Source: Lycium barbarum (taxonomy: Eukaryota; Streptophyta; Magnoliopsida; Solanales; Solanaceae). Taken from it: 64,000 bases of DNA. The notes beneath the pieces are model-generated. The model saw only the letters and a program-made list of their open reading frames with translations. It ran no database searches and was not told where the DNA came from. Shown piece by piece: positions 21,087 through 34,124 of the stretch. Every line of letters begins with the position of its first letter. Positions within the stretch are counted from its first letter, which is position 1. The stretch covers positions 42,864,098-42,928,097 of the forward strand of contig NC_083345.1 in the NCBI RefSeq assembly GCF_019175385.1, written 5' to 3'. Both the position numbers and the translations under genes were made by a program.

Positions 21087-23220
21087 TAAGTATGTAAGGC
21101 ATGAATAATACTAGCATAATAAAGAAATCATGAAACATGAGATGCAGATATAACCTGTTTACCCTTTAAAAGAAAACACATGTCATACATATCACATATA
21201 CCATCGTTGTTAACCCGCGTCCGGGTAACCATCACACGCCGCCCACTAGTGGTGTCATGTCCAGCCCTTTAGGCACGGTGTAATCATATGCAGCCCGCCT
21301 TAGCGGTGACATGCCTGGCCATCTAGGCATGGTGTAATCGTATGCAACCCGCCTTTACGGTGACATGTCCGGCCATCTAGGCACGGTGTAATCTCATCAT
21401 CATATACTTATCATAAACATGCATTAGAACTCAAAGATAATCTATAACTATATCGGGGTGATGTAAGATCATGAACCCCCGATTCCATTATAGAGTAATC
21501 ATAATCATCATAGCTCACCTTGAAGGAACTAGCATTTTAAGGTGAGTGTAACAATAATGAATATCATATCATAAGCTTTAGAATCTCTAGACTTAGACTC
21601 ATCATCGTCATTATCATACTCGTAACATATCTCTTATCTTTATCTCATGAGAAGCTCTTTATAAACATAGACTCATAGTTTCCGGAATGTAAGAAAGTCA
21701 TGGAAAAATAAAGGAAGTCGTGTCATAGGAATCATGCCTTAAGAAAAGAAAGGACTAACCTTACATACCTTTACGTTTCGCTAACTTAATCACTTGAACG
21801 CTTCCCTCCAATATTCACGTTTCTACATTCAAGAGAGTTCGTACTAACATTAGATAATCGAAAACATGCTTAGGCTTAAGCTAAAGCTAACGAAAATTGG
21901 GCAGCATCTCCTTTGTTTCTACAACTTCCTCCACATGGTAAAACAACTCCCAAACATCAATAACAATATTCCTAATGTTATAATCCATAACTTGAAAAGT
22001 TCAACGTTATTAAATTCCCAAAATTCCTCTCAGGGTCACTCATAACCATAGCCGTGTTATAACACCACATTCATCCTCATATAATGTTTCTCCAATATTC
22101 TTGATACCATTTATAACAAGATTATACTCATAACATCTCAAGAATTATGGTTCATGTCACCCTATTATTCAAGAGCACCATTTCTTCACATGTGAGCTCT
22201 ATATTCTACCTTCTTCCACAATCCAAGTCTTTCAACCCCTCAATATCCCAAATAGTATGAAATGATCATAAAGCTTACCTTTGATTAAGTAGGGATGGGC
22301 TTTGGATGGAAATGCTTCACTTGAAGAAAAACCCTAGCTTCAATCCAAGGAGATTTCTTGACTTCAAGCAACCCTAGCTACCATTCTTACACTTGATTCC
22401 CTTGAATTTATGATATTGATCTTTGATTTCCTTTGAATTCTTGTGGATGAAGGGTGTAGAATGTTCTAGAGACTTGGAGAGAAGTGGAGAAGTGAGAAAA
22501 ATGAAAATAATGACGTGGGGTCTTGTATTTATAATTGGAAAAATCTGACCCTTCGTGCATTCTACGGATACTTATACGGTCCATATAAACTTATACGGTC
22601 CGCATAAGTGGCCGTGAAATCGCCCCAACAACAACTCGTTTCTGTAACCATTATACGGCACATTATACGGTCCGTATAATTTTATACTGTCCGTATAAGT
22701 GACCGTATAACCCATCGGTGATGGACATTCACTGTAACGGTTATACGGACCGTATAATATTATACGGACTATATAAATTGGTCGTATAATCCACTTTTCT
22801 CCGAACTTATTCTTGTCATTTCGTTTGATCTCCAATCCTTATGGAACCTTCTTGGCACTTGTTTAACACTTCAAATTAACTTTTCTCCGAACTTGTTCTT
22901 GTCATTTCGTTTGATCTCCAATCCTTATAGAACCTTCTTAGCACTTTTTTAACACTTCATTAACAATCTAAGGCGCATTATAACTTTTCCTCAAGACATT
23001 ATTAAGTCAACACTAACTCGATACTTTGTAAACCCTTTCCGAAACACAACGTATACTTCACCTTTCTTAACGAACTTTCTTCTCTTGCTTCAAACGTCTT
23101 TGGAATCTTAATGGGAACCGCTAAGTAATACTTCTTACTTATAGGAACACCATATACACTTCACCCTGTGTTGGTATATTTACTGTGCAACGACATAAAT
23201 GTTTTTTCCAAGGTGTAACA
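21087..23220 (-). repeat. 3' LTR of element D, truncated
   Basis: Read on the minus strand it starts TGTTACACCTTGG at 23220 and matches the middle and right LTRs (28419-30979, 49631-52108) until about 21087 (AAGTATGTAAGGC). There it stops, and roughly 430 bp of the LTR 3' end, including the terminus and the hairpin region, are missing. U3 has TACGG-T-CCGTA palindromes (for example 22662-22680 and 22741-22757) before a TATA box (TATAAATA on the minus strand, 22526-22533). Confidence 0.85.
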
Positions 23221-23257
23221 TTCTTCCCCCCTTTAAAAACATTCGTCCTCGAATGTT
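23221..23257 (-). other. Pre-PPT hairpin and polypurine tract of element D
   Basis: On the minus strand AACATTCG-AGGA-CGAATGTT (23257 to 23238), then TTTAAAGGGGGGAAGAA and the LTR. Confidence 0.85.
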
Positions 23258-23433
23258 AAGTTCTCGGGAATTCTATGAAAATTTCGCCAGAGTTTCCCAT
23301 GTAATATAGCACTACCATCCTGTCACAACAGCCCACAATAACAACGCCTCACAGGGCTACAACACAATAGAAATAGAGTATGGCCACACCCGACCAAAAT
23401 CATGAAAAGAAAGCATACATACCTCATAACGTT

Positions 23434-26400
23434 GATGTCTCATCTTGGATCTCTTCCGGGGATGGAAACAAATGTGGGTACTTGGATTTAATGTTTTATT
23501 TCGCGTCCCAAGTCATTTCTTCTCGGTTATAATTTCTCCACAAGACTTTGACTGAAGCTACTTCTTTGTTTCTAAGTCTCTATACTTGCCTATCTAGTAT
23601 GGCAATGGGTACCTCCTCATAAGCCAATTTCTCAGTAATCTGGACATCGTCTATCGGCAAGATTCTAGCAGGATCCCCAACACATTTACGGAGCATTGAT
23701 ACATGGAAAATTGGATGGACTGATTCAAGTTCTGGGGCCAAGTCCAGTTCATAAGATACTAGGCCTATCTTGCGGACAATCTTATAGGGTCCAATGTACC
23801 GAGGACTTAACTTTCCCTTCTTAACAAATCTCATCACGCCTTTCATCGGTGACACCTTTAGGAATACCCAATCATCCACTTGAAATTCTAAGTCTCATCG
23901 ACGGTTGTCCGCATAAGATTTCTAGCGACTCTGGACGTCGTTAATCGATCTCAGATAACCTTGACCTTTTCCACCTCTTGTTGAATCAACTCAGGGCTTA
24001 TTAGTTGTACCTCTCCTACTTCAAACCACCCAATTGGGGATCTACACTTTCTTCCATATAGGGCTTCATATGGGGCCTTTTGGATGCTGGAATGGTAGCT
24101 ATTATTGTACGCAAACTCAATAAGAGGTAAGTGGTCATCCCAACAACCACCGAAATCTAGCACACATGCCCGTAACATATCTTCCAAGGTTTAAATAGTG
24201 TGTTCGTCTTTCCCTGTGCTAAGCCTTACCTGAGTACCTAAACCTTCTTAGAAAGACTTCCAGAATTTTGCTGTAAATTGTGCTCCTCTATCTGTGATAG
24301 ATGTCGGGACACCATAAAGTCGCACGATCTCGTTAAGATACAACATTGCATAATCTTCTGCCGAATATGTGATTCTGACTGGAAGAAAATGAGCTGATTT
24401 CGTGAGTCTGTCCACGATCACCCATAGGGAGTCATACTTGTTTCGGGAACGAGGTAGCCCTATAGTGAAATCCATGTTAATCATTTTCCATTTCCAAGTT
24501 GGGATTTCCATTACTTGCAATAACCCTCCTGGCCTTTGATGCTCAATTTTCACTTATTGACAATTTGGACATTGAGCTGCAAATTCCGCTATGTCTTTCT
24601 TCATTCCATCCCACCAATACATTAATTTGAGATCGTGATACATCTTTGTCGCTCCCGAATGAATAGAATATCGAGAGCAATGAGCTTTTTCTAGAATATG
24701 ACGATATAACCCTGCAACATTCGGGACACAAAGCCGGTCTTGATATCTAAGAACTCCATCTATAGAAACTTCAAATGGCGACTTCTCTTTCTCATGAAGT
24801 GTATCTCTATAGTGGCTCAACTGGGGATCTTCATATTGGCGCTCTCTCACCTCCATATCAAAGGACAAAATAGTTGGGTTGTGAATACCAATTCTTGCAT
24901 CACACGAATCAATTAGACGAACTCCGAGGCTAGCTAGCTGGTGGAGCTCACGAATTAATTCTTTCTTCTCTGGAGGGATCTCACATAGACTACCCATTGA
25001 TTTGCGGCTAAGTGCATCAGCTACTACATTCGCCTTCCCAGGATGATATAAAATACTCACATCATAATCCTTCAGCAGTTCTAACCACCGTCTCTATCGT
25101 AGCATCAACTCCTTCTACTTAAAAATATATTGGAGACTCTTGTGATCCATATAAATGTCAACATGAATGCTATACAAATAATGTCTCCACATTTTTAGCG
25201 CATGGACAACCGCCGCTAATTCAAGACCATGGGTCGGATAATTCTTTTAATGTTTCCGCATCTGCCTTGAAGCATAGGCGATGACTTTACTGTGTTGCAT
25301 CAACACACAACCTAACCCCACACCAGAGGCATTAGAATACACAACATAACCGTCTGGTCCTTCTGGTAGTGTCAGAACTGGGGCCGAAGTCAATTTATCC
25401 TTCAATTCCTGAAAACTGCATTCACAAGCAACAGTCCATTGAAAGTTTACCGATTTATTAGTTAGCTTCGTCAAGGGTGCTGAAATAGAAGAAAACCCCT
25501 CTACAAATCTTCTATAGTAACCTGCCAATACCAAAAAACTACGGACCTCTGTAGGCGTTGTAGGCCTTGGCCAAGTCTTTACAACCTCAATTTTCTGGGT
25601 ATCAACTCGAATGCCATCAGCTGAAATAACATGGCCCAGAAAAGTTACAGAATTCAGCCAAAACTCGCATTTTGAAAATTTTGCATACAATTCTTGGGTC
25701 CAAAGAATTCCAAGGACAATACGTAAATGGTCTGGATGCTCGGCCTCTGTCCGAGAGTATACTAAAATATCATCAATGAAAACGATTACAAACAGATCAA
25801 AAAGAGGCCTGAATACATTATTCATCAAATTCATAAACACTGCCGGAGCATTAGTTAACCCAAATGACATCACCCGAAATTCATAATGGCCATCTCTCGT
25901 TCTGAAAGCTGTTTTAGGAAAATCTTCTTCCCTAACTCTCACTTGATGATACCTCGATCTTAAATAAATTTTTGAGAACCACTTGGCACCCTGTAATTGG
26001 TCAAACAAATCATCGATTCTTGGAAGCGGATATTTATTGTTTATCATCACCTTGTTCAGTTGCTTATAATCAATGCACATCCGTAGGGAACAATCTTTCT
26101 TTCTCACAAATAGGACAGGTGCTCCCCACGGTGACGAACTAGGCCTAATAAACCCTTTCTCAAGCAAATCTTTCAGTTGTGCCTTTAGCTCTTTCAATTC
26201 TGCAGGAGCCATTCAATAAGGAGGAAAAGAGATCGGTTTAGTATCCGGTAACAGATCAATTGCGAAATCAATCTCTTTTTCTGGAGGAAAGCCCGGAAGT
26301 TCATCTGAAAATATATCCGAAAATTCATTTGTTACGGGGAAGGATTGGAAAGCCGATGGATTTGCTTCGGTGTCATGAACTTGGACTGGGTGATAAATAT

Positions 26401-26851
26401 AGCCTTTAGCTATCATCTTCCTTGCCTTAGGGTAGGAAATAAACCTACCTCTTGGAGATGCTGTATTACCTTTCCATTCAAGCATGGGTTCTCTCAGGAA
26501 TTAGAATCGGACTATTTTCATTCTGCAATCGACATTAGCATAACAAGAAGCCAACCAATCTATACCCATAATCACATCGAAAGCTAACATTTTCAGCTCA
26601 AGTAAATCAACTTTAGTCTGACGATAACATACCACAATTACACAATTCTTGTATGCTTACCTAGCTATTACTGGATCACCAACCGGAGTAGATACCTCAA
26701 AAGGTTTAATTGGCTCGGGTTTCACCCCAATACGGCCAACAATATAGGGAGTAATATAAGATAACGTGGAACCCGAATCTATCAATGCATAAACCTCATA
26801 ATAGAATATAGATAGTATACCTGTAACCACATCCGGGGAGGACTCAAGATC
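23434..26851 (-). pseudogene. pol: Element D pol pseudogene (protease to integrase)
   Basis: Read right to left: protease with ALIDSGSTLSYI (about 26790), RT (26212-25247), RNase H (25380-25010), IN zinc finger with CPNCQ (about 24550), IN core with MDFTIGLP and ITDRGAQF (24553-24248), GPY/F (YIGPYKI, about 23790) and a C-terminal tail ending at TGA 23434-23436. RT keeps [10 protein letters not shown], but the first catalytic aspartate is replaced: [10 protein letters not shown] stands where relatives have [10 protein letters not shown] (near 25965). In IN the segment before the catalytic glutamate is shortened by about 8 codons (near 24205), so the D-to-E spacing is wrong. Several stops and frame changes add to this. 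Inactive. Confidence 0.9.
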
Positions 26852-28210
26852 CTATCGTTCGGCTAGAGCATAGATACGGGGCTGAGTGCCACCTGAACTG
26901 GATGCTCCCCCACTGCCCCTACCACGGCCTACTGGAATCTGGGGAGTTTGCCCTATCGGGCGTATAGATGAGGAAGAACCAGCTGCTAATCCTATGGGCT
27001 CAACCGCACCTCTACCGCACCTCGAGGGACAATCACGTATCAAGTGCCCAGTCTGTCCACAAACATAACAAGAATCTGAACCCTGGCGACACGGACCCCA
27101 ATGTAACTTCCTGTACTGACTACATCGTGGGAGCATCGATCCCCTCTGGCTATAATCACCTTCAAACTGAGAACTCGAAGCTTTCGAGCTTTGATCATAT
27201 CCTGAATGAATGGAACAGTCAAATCTCATAGCTGCAAACCGAAGCGGTGCACTAGTCGCCGATTGGCCTCAATGTCTAGAATATGACTGCCTTGATCCCC
27301 CTCTATTGTCGATGCCATCACCAACAGATCTAACCCTCTTACTCTGCCTCTATCAATATCGTGCTCACCCCTTTGCGGATGTTGCTGCTCTTCTAAGTTC
27401 TGGGCGTGGGCCTGAATACGGGAAATATCCATCCCCTCTTGCAATGAAGTTGTCAAGCAATCTTTGAACAAATGTGGCCCTAAGCCACTAACAAATCTAT
27501 GCATTATATCTTCCATATCGGCCACCATAGTTGAAGCATACAGAGCTAATGAATTAAAGTGAAGGCTATACTCCCGAGCACTCATATTCCCTTTCCTTAG
27601 ATTCAGAAACCTGTCAGCTCAGGCCCTTCGAACCTCGGGTGGAAAATAGTGGCGGATGAAAGCATCTACGAATTCTTGCCACACTGAGGAAGGTGCATTT
27701 TGTTTCTCGAAGATATCCAGTTATTATACCAAAGAACCGCTGCATTCCGGAGTCTATAAGATTCCAACTCCACAGATTCTGTATTGGAGGCAGAATAATT
27801 CTCAACGTTCTCAACATCTCATCAATAAAACCTTGCGGGTCTACATCCGGCTTGGACCCGAAAATTTTTGAAGGATTTAAACTCATGAAATCACGGGCTC
27901 TAGCACTAGTCGCCCTGTCACCTGGACCCATACTCTGCCGCTGTGCCTGAGCGACAACTAGCAGTGTCAATAGCTGAATAACTTCGGTCATTTGTTGACT
28001 CGAAGTACACGATGGAGGAACTGGAGGCATAGGAGCTGGAGCTGAAGCCCCCTCTTGCTCTTCTAGAATAGGCGGAGTGTGAGAGGTATTAGATGGAGCC
28101 TCATTATGAGATTAACCTTCTTCTACATTAGTTGGCGGCTCCATTTCTATCTGTCTTTCTGTCGTAGCCTTGCCCTTCTGGGCGGTTGTATCTTTTCTCT
28201 TTGGCACCAT
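26852..28210 (-). pseudogene. gag: Element D gag pseudogene
   Basis: The start ATG (28210-28208) gives MVPKRKDTT and lies 2 nt after an acceptor-like TTTCAG. Order: basic and acidic N-terminus, gag domain with FGSKPDVDPQGFIDEML (about 27850), MSAREYSLHFNSLALYA (27585), two Cys clusters including the CCHC knuckle CYVCGQTGHLIRDC (about 27060) and a Gly-rich tail (GRGRGSGGASSSGG) ending near IYALAER. It is interrupted by a stop near 28110 and frame changes between 27614 and 27760. Confidence 0.88.
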
Positions 28211-28400
28211 TACTGAAATCATAACGCACAATTAGGGAGGGGAAAATCTTATAACATGGTTGTATGGCACGATCTAATAAGAAGAAGAATGGTAATTTTT
28301 CCTAAATGCCCCGCAGCTTCTTATTTATAAGTGTGGCACGCTTCACATCCATAAATGAGACTCTGCTGGATACGGCTCGTAGACACACCCTAAGAGGGAA

Positions 28401-28414
28401 CTACTCTGATACCA
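28401..28414 (-). other. Primer-binding site of element D
   Basis: On the minus strand TGGTATCAGAGTAG, 4 nt after the shared LTR; same type as in the other elements. Confidence 0.9.
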
Positions 28415-28418
28415 CTTT

Positions 28419-30979
28419 TGTTACGACCCGACTTGGGGGCCATGATGGGTACCCGAAGCTGGCTATCGAGCACCTCTCATTACACAAGTCATCATAGTCA
28501 TTCTGAACACATATAACTCCAAGGAAATACATGGATATACATAAGCCCTCACGGCTACAAAAATGATATACAAATGTCCAATGCTATCTTCATGGGACAT
28601 CAACTACCCACACATACGTATCTACGAGCCTCTACTCAAGTACTAGACATAAGAACGAGACAGGACCCTGTCGTGCCCAAATATCTAAACAAAGTAATGT
28701 AGCAAAATAGCACCTCCCGAATAATGGAGTGCTCTTGTAAATCTGCTGATCAACTCCTATGAATCTGGGCCACCTCCCTATCTACCTGTGGGCATGAACA
28801 CAGCTTCCAAAAGAAAAGGACGTCAGTACGAAATATGTACAAAGTATGTAAGGCATGAATAATACTAGCATAATAAAGAAATCATAAAACATGAGATGAA
28901 GATATAACCTGTTTACCCTTTAAAAGAAAACACATGTCATACATATCACATATACCATCATTGTTAACCCAAATCCGGGTAACCATCGCACGCCGCCCAC
29001 TAGTGGTGTCATGTCTGGCCCTAAAGGCACGGTGTAATCATGTACAGCCCGGCTTCGCGGTGACATGCCCGGTCATCTAGGCACGGTGTAATCATATGCA
29101 GCCCGTCATCGCGGTGACATGTCCGACCATCTAGGCACGGTGTAATGTCATCATCATATACTTATCATAAAGCATGCATTAGAACTCAAAGAAAATCTAT
29201 AACTATATCAGGGTGACGTAAGGTCGAGAACCCCCGATTCCATTATCGAGTAATCATAATCATCACAGCTTACCTTGAAGGAACTAGCATTTTAAGGTGA
29301 GGGTAACAATAATGAATAACATATCATAAGCTTTAAAATTTCTGGACACAGACTCATCATCATCATTATCATACTCGTAACATATCTCTTATCTTTATCT
29401 CATGAGAAGCTCTTTATAAACATAGACTCATAGTTTCCAGAATGTAAGAAAGTCATGGAAAGATAAAGGAAGTCGTGTCATAGGAATCATGCCTTAAGAA
29501 AAGAAAGGACTGACCTTACATACCTTTACGTTTCGCTAACTTAATCACTTGAACGCTTCCCTCAAATATTCACGTTTCTACATTCAAGAGAGTTCGTACT
29601 AACATTAGATAATCGAAAACATGCTTAGGCTTAAGCTAGAGCTAACGAAAATTGGGCAACATCTCCTTTGTTTCTACAACTTCCTCCACATGGTAAAACA
29701 ACTCCCAAAAATCAATAACAACATTCCTAATGTTATAATCCATAACTTGACAAGTTCAACATTATTAAATTCCCAAAATTCCTCTCAGGGTCACTCATAA
29801 CCATAGCCTTGTTATAACACCACATTCATCCTCATATAATGTTTCTCCAATATTCTTGATACCATTTATAACAAGATTATACTCATAACATCTCAGGAAT
29901 TATGGTACATGTCACACTATTATTCAAGAGCACCATTTCTTCACATGTGAGCTCTATATTCTACCTTCTTCCACAATCCAAGTCTTTCAACCCCTCAATA
30001 TCCCAAATAACATGAAATGATCATAAAGCTTACCTTTGATTATGTAGGGATGGGCTTTGGATGGAAATGCTTCACTTGAAGAAAAACCCTAGCTTCAATC
30101 CAAGGAGATTTCTTGACTTCAAGCAAACCTAGCTACCATTCTTACACTTGATTCCCTTGAATTTATGATATTGATCTTTGATTTCCTTTGAATTCTTGTG
30201 GATGAAGGGTGTAGAATGTTCTAGAGACTTGGAGAGAAGTGGAGAAGTGAGAAAAATGAAAATAATAACGTGGGGTCTTGTATTTATAATTGGAAAAATC
30301 TGACCCTTCGTGCATTCTACTGACACTTGTACGGTCTGTATAAGCTTATACGGTCCGTATAAGTTACCGTGAAATCTCCCCAACAACATCTCGTTTCTGT
30401 AATAATTATACGGCACATTATATGGTCCGTATAATTTTGTACGGTCCATATAAGTGATCGTGTAACCCATCAGTGGTGGACCTTCATTGTAACGGTTATA
30501 AGGACCATTATACGGACCGTATAATATTATACGGACTGTATAAATGGTCGTATAATCCACTTTTCGCCGAACTTTTTCTTGTCATTTCGTTTGATCTCCA
30601 ATCCTTATGGAACATTCTTGGCACATGTTTAACACTTCAAATCCACTTTTCTCCGAACTTGTTCTTGTCATTTCGTTTGATATCCAATCTTTGTGGAACC
30701 TTCTTGGCACTTGTTTAACACTTCATTAACAATATAAGGAGCATTATAACTTTTCCTCAAGACATTATTAAGTCAACACTAACTCGGAACTTTGTAAACC
30801 CTTTTGGAAACACAACGTATACTTCACCTTTCTTAATGAACTTTTTTCTCTTGCTTCAAATGTCTTTGTAATCTTAATGGGAACCGTTAAGTACTACTTC
30901 TTACTTGTAGGAACACCATATACGCCTCACCCTGCGTTGGTATATTTACTGTGCAACGACATTTGTATATTTGTGCAAC
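28419..30979 (-). repeat. Shared middle LTR (5' LTR of D, 3' LTR of E)
   Basis: The left edge (LTR 3' end) is TGTTACGACCCGACTTGG on the plus strand at 28419, preceded by the D primer-binding site. The right edge adjoins the E polypurine tract. The last 25 bp or so of the LTR there are replaced by a short filler (about 30963-30978), so the expected GGTGTAACA terminus is missing. It contains the TACGG-N-CCGTA cluster (30325-30560), a TATA box (30281-30288), the double hairpin (28804-28840, one mismatch in the second stem) and a donor-like CAG|GTAGAT at 28786/28785. Confidence 0.85.
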
Positions 30980-31776
30980 CCCTTTAAAAACATTTGTCCT
31001 CGAATGTTAAGTTCTCGGGAATTCTATGAAAATTTCGCCAGAGTTTCCCCTGTAATATAGCACTACCATCCTGTCACAACATCCCACAATAACAATGCCT
31101 CACAGGGTTACAACACAATAGAAATAAAGTATGGCCACACACAACTAAAAGCATGAAAAGAAAGCATACATACCTCATAACGTTGATGTCTCATGTTGGA
31201 TCTCTTCCGGGGATGGAAACAAGTGTGGGTACTTGGATTTCATGTTTTATTCCGCTTCCCAAGTCATATGTTCTCGGTTATATTTTCTCCACAAGACTTT
31301 GACTGAAGCTACTTCTTTGTTTCTAAGTCTCCGTACTTGCCAATCTAGTATGACAATGGGTACCTCCTCATAAGCCAATTTCTCAGTAATCTGGACATCG
31401 TCTATCGGCATGATTCTAGTAGGATCCATAACACATTTACGGGGCCTTGATACATGGAAAATTGGATTGATTGATTCAAGTTCTAAGGGTAAGTCCGGTT
31501 CATAAGCTACCTGGCCTATCTTGCGGACAATCTTGTAGGGTCCAATATACCGAGGACTTAACTTTCCCTTCTTACAAAATCTCATCACGCCTTTTGTCGG
31601 TGACACCTTTAGGAATACCCAATCATCCGCTTGAAATTCTAAGTCTAGTCCTCGGTTATCCGCATAAGATTTCTAGCGACTCTGGGCCGTCATTAATCGA
31701 TCTTGGATAACCTTGACCTTTTCCATTGCTTGTTGAATCAACTCAGGGCCTATTTGTTATACTTCCCCTACTTCAA
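30980..31776 (-). pseudogene. pol: Element E pol, C-terminal integrase segment
   Basis: The segment left of the F insertion encodes, on the minus strand, the integrase tail: [32 protein letters not shown] (GPY/F), HPIFHVSRPRKC, then [13 protein letters not shown] and MTWEAE, with the stop at 31175-31177. It continues upstream at 42779 on the other side of F. The pre-PPT hairpin (31008-30989) has one arm altered (CATTTG for CATTCG). Confidence 0.88.
31772..31776. repeat. Target-site duplication of element F, left copy (TTCAA)
   Basis: TTCAA directly before the F 5' LTR matches 42779-42783 directly after its 3' LTR, and E coding sequence joins across the two. Confidence 0.96.
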
Positions 31777-32051
31777 TGTTAGGCCCCGTGTTTTCGTACA
31801 ATTGGAAATCGAGAAATAATTATGACTCGGGTGTTAGAAGGACATAAATTTAATTTTTGTGAATATGACTATGTTGGTTGTGAAATCTTTAATGCTAAGA
31901 CCTCGGGGAAGGCCGAGGATAAAATTTGGAATTTTGGAAATTAGTTTCGGGAATTACAAATCGGGACTTTTCAAGAAGTGGGCCAAAGAAATAAAAAAAT
32001 TACAATTGAAGCCCAAAGGAAAGAGAGGGGCCGGCCAAGCCCATTTTAAAA

Positions 32052-32090
32052 GGGTCATGTGCTATGCACATGACCCCAAAAGGATATATA
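32052..32090 (+). promoter_or_regulatory. LTR F promoter element: perfect hairpin next to TATA box
   Basis: GGGTCATGTGC-TAT-GCACATGACCC, with CACATG half sites, is followed 6 nt later by GATATATA (32083-32090). The same sequence stands at 40140-40164 in the 3' LTR. A U3 promoter role is inferred from position. Confidence 0.5.
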
Positions 32091-34124
32091 TCACTATGAA
32101 GACTTAGCAAAGTAGATGAAATAAAAAAAAAAATCAAGAACACCCCAACACTAAGGGTTCGGCCGAATAGAGAGGAGAAAAGAAAGAAAAATTCCAAGCT
32201 TGTGTGGTGATTCAAAAATCCTAGTTTCTACATATTTGTGAAGTACTCAAGACGCTCTCCGACGTGGTATAATTAGTTTGGCGTAAGATCGACGTTTGCG
32301 ATAAGTCGGGGTTTCAAGGAAAGGTATGCATTTTGTCCCTTTTATGTTGTAGAATTGATATGAATATGCTAAGGATTGTAAATAGATAGAAATCCCGTGA
32401 CTTGGAGGTTGGGGAAACAAACGTGGGTGTGTGTGTATAGTGTGTTGGCCGTGAGCTTTGGGGTGGATAAAATGGTTTGAATTGATCTTGTTTAAGTTGG
32501 CATAATGTGTTGTTGTGACCCTTATGTCGTAAATGATTGATTGGTGAACGAAATTGGCGTTGAAAAATGATTTTGGATACTATCGGAAAGTGTATATCCT
32601 TGGTATCTTTATGCGTATCAATGTATATTTTGGGTGCTAGAGACTTTAGATATGACTTTATAATGATAGCGATGAATTCGGAATGAAACGACGTTAGTTA
32701 GAATGTTCGTCGTGAAATTTTGATATTTTTGAAGAACTATGGAAACTAATTGATTTTGGTGCAATTTCGTGTATGTCTTAGGTTGTAATTGGAATGTGTT
32801 TGACTAATGTTGTATAGGTAAATTAATACAATTATGTGGATATAGAATTGGAGTTTTGAAAGTTTGAATGGAAGTTGCCAACTTAGATAACAAAGTAGAA
32901 CTTTAAAGCTAGAATGGTGTGATTGTTGTTTATATTGTTTGGTTGATGTGTGGGCTGTTGTGGTTGGTTAATTTGAGCCGAGCTACGCCTCGGGGATGTT
33001 AGATTTATAGGGGAAATGCTGCCGAAATTTTGGTAGGCAAATATGGAGTTAAAGGCATTTTGAGCCTAAGAATCTCAATTGGTAACTTTGACCATTTGCA
33101 GATTTTTGACGAAACGGGACGGGACTTTTGGAAGGGCTTACGACGTCTGTGAGGTATGTAAAGCTTCCCGCTCCTTCATTTGGCATATCTTAGTGTGTCA
33201 GTCGGATATGAGACCTTCCGGAGCATTTCTGCTCCTCGAAACCCGATCCACAGAAACGTTACTATTCATTCAATTCAATTGAAGCCTAAAGGCTCCATTT
33301 TGGCTAGAATGCCACTATTCATCCAAAACCTATCGAAATGTGGTCGGGTAACCTAGAAATGATTATGTATGACCCTTGGCATATAACTGCTCGTAAAAAT
33401 ATGTTCGTCACCTCACTTCGACTCGAGGTGGGTCCACTACCCCAAAATGCCCGATTTGCCCTTCGGGCCATCTTTGAGAATAAAGTTGAAAGTACCACTT
33501 CTGATCTTTGGGACATCCTCCTACGGGGTATGTTTGGACAATTCGATGCGCTAATCTATGTTTTGAACTATATGGACCATTTTGGAAACGTTTTGCAAAA
33601 TGAAACTTTATGTCGGCTAAGTATTCGACTATTTTGTATTCTAATATGACTTATGAGTTTACCTTGTTTTGAAACACTATTTTGAAATACGATTTGCATT
33701 TGTTTGCTCACGACTCCGCTCGTGCCTTATTATGACTTCGTTCACCGGTTCCCGGGCCGGTTTTGATTCGTGCGCCTTATGACAATTCGGCCGTATGCTG
33801 TGTTACGGTTCCCGAGGCTTCGCCATAGGGCCGGGTTCCGTTTGGAGTTATGCTGTGATATGGCTCGTGATGCGATACGCTCACCTATGATTATGCTTGT
33901 GTTCGGGGATGTACGGAGATTTGAAACCTTCTGGTGTTATGCTGTGTGTGGCGCCAGCGTCGGAGTGGCGACCACGTTCCTAAGCGTTTGCATGGTTCAT
34001 TGCATTATGTATACATATTATGATTTCGATATAGATTTTGATCTACCCATTTGTACTCCACTTTGACATTTGATTTGCTTTCTCGGGTTTGATCCATATT
34101 TCTGTACTCCGTGCTTTACATACT

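Larger units (their letters stand above)
21087..30979 (-). mobile_element. Element D: minus-strand Ty3/gypsy copy, left unit of an LTR-sharing tandem
   Basis: Order on the minus strand: shared LTR (28419 to about 30979), PBS, gag-pol pseudogene (28210 to 23434), pre-PPT hairpin, polypurine tract, truncated 3' LTR. Its 5' LTR is also the 3' LTR of element E. Internal sequences of D and E are nearly identical over long stretches, as expected for unequal recombination between LTRs of related copies. No left target duplication can be read because the end is missing. Confidence 0.85.

Noticed and set aside
24600..27700. Plus-strand frames opposite D and E pol (for example 25611-25886, 26345-26587, 46853-47128)
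   Set aside because: They are antisense shadows of conserved RT, protease and gag sequence on the minus strand.
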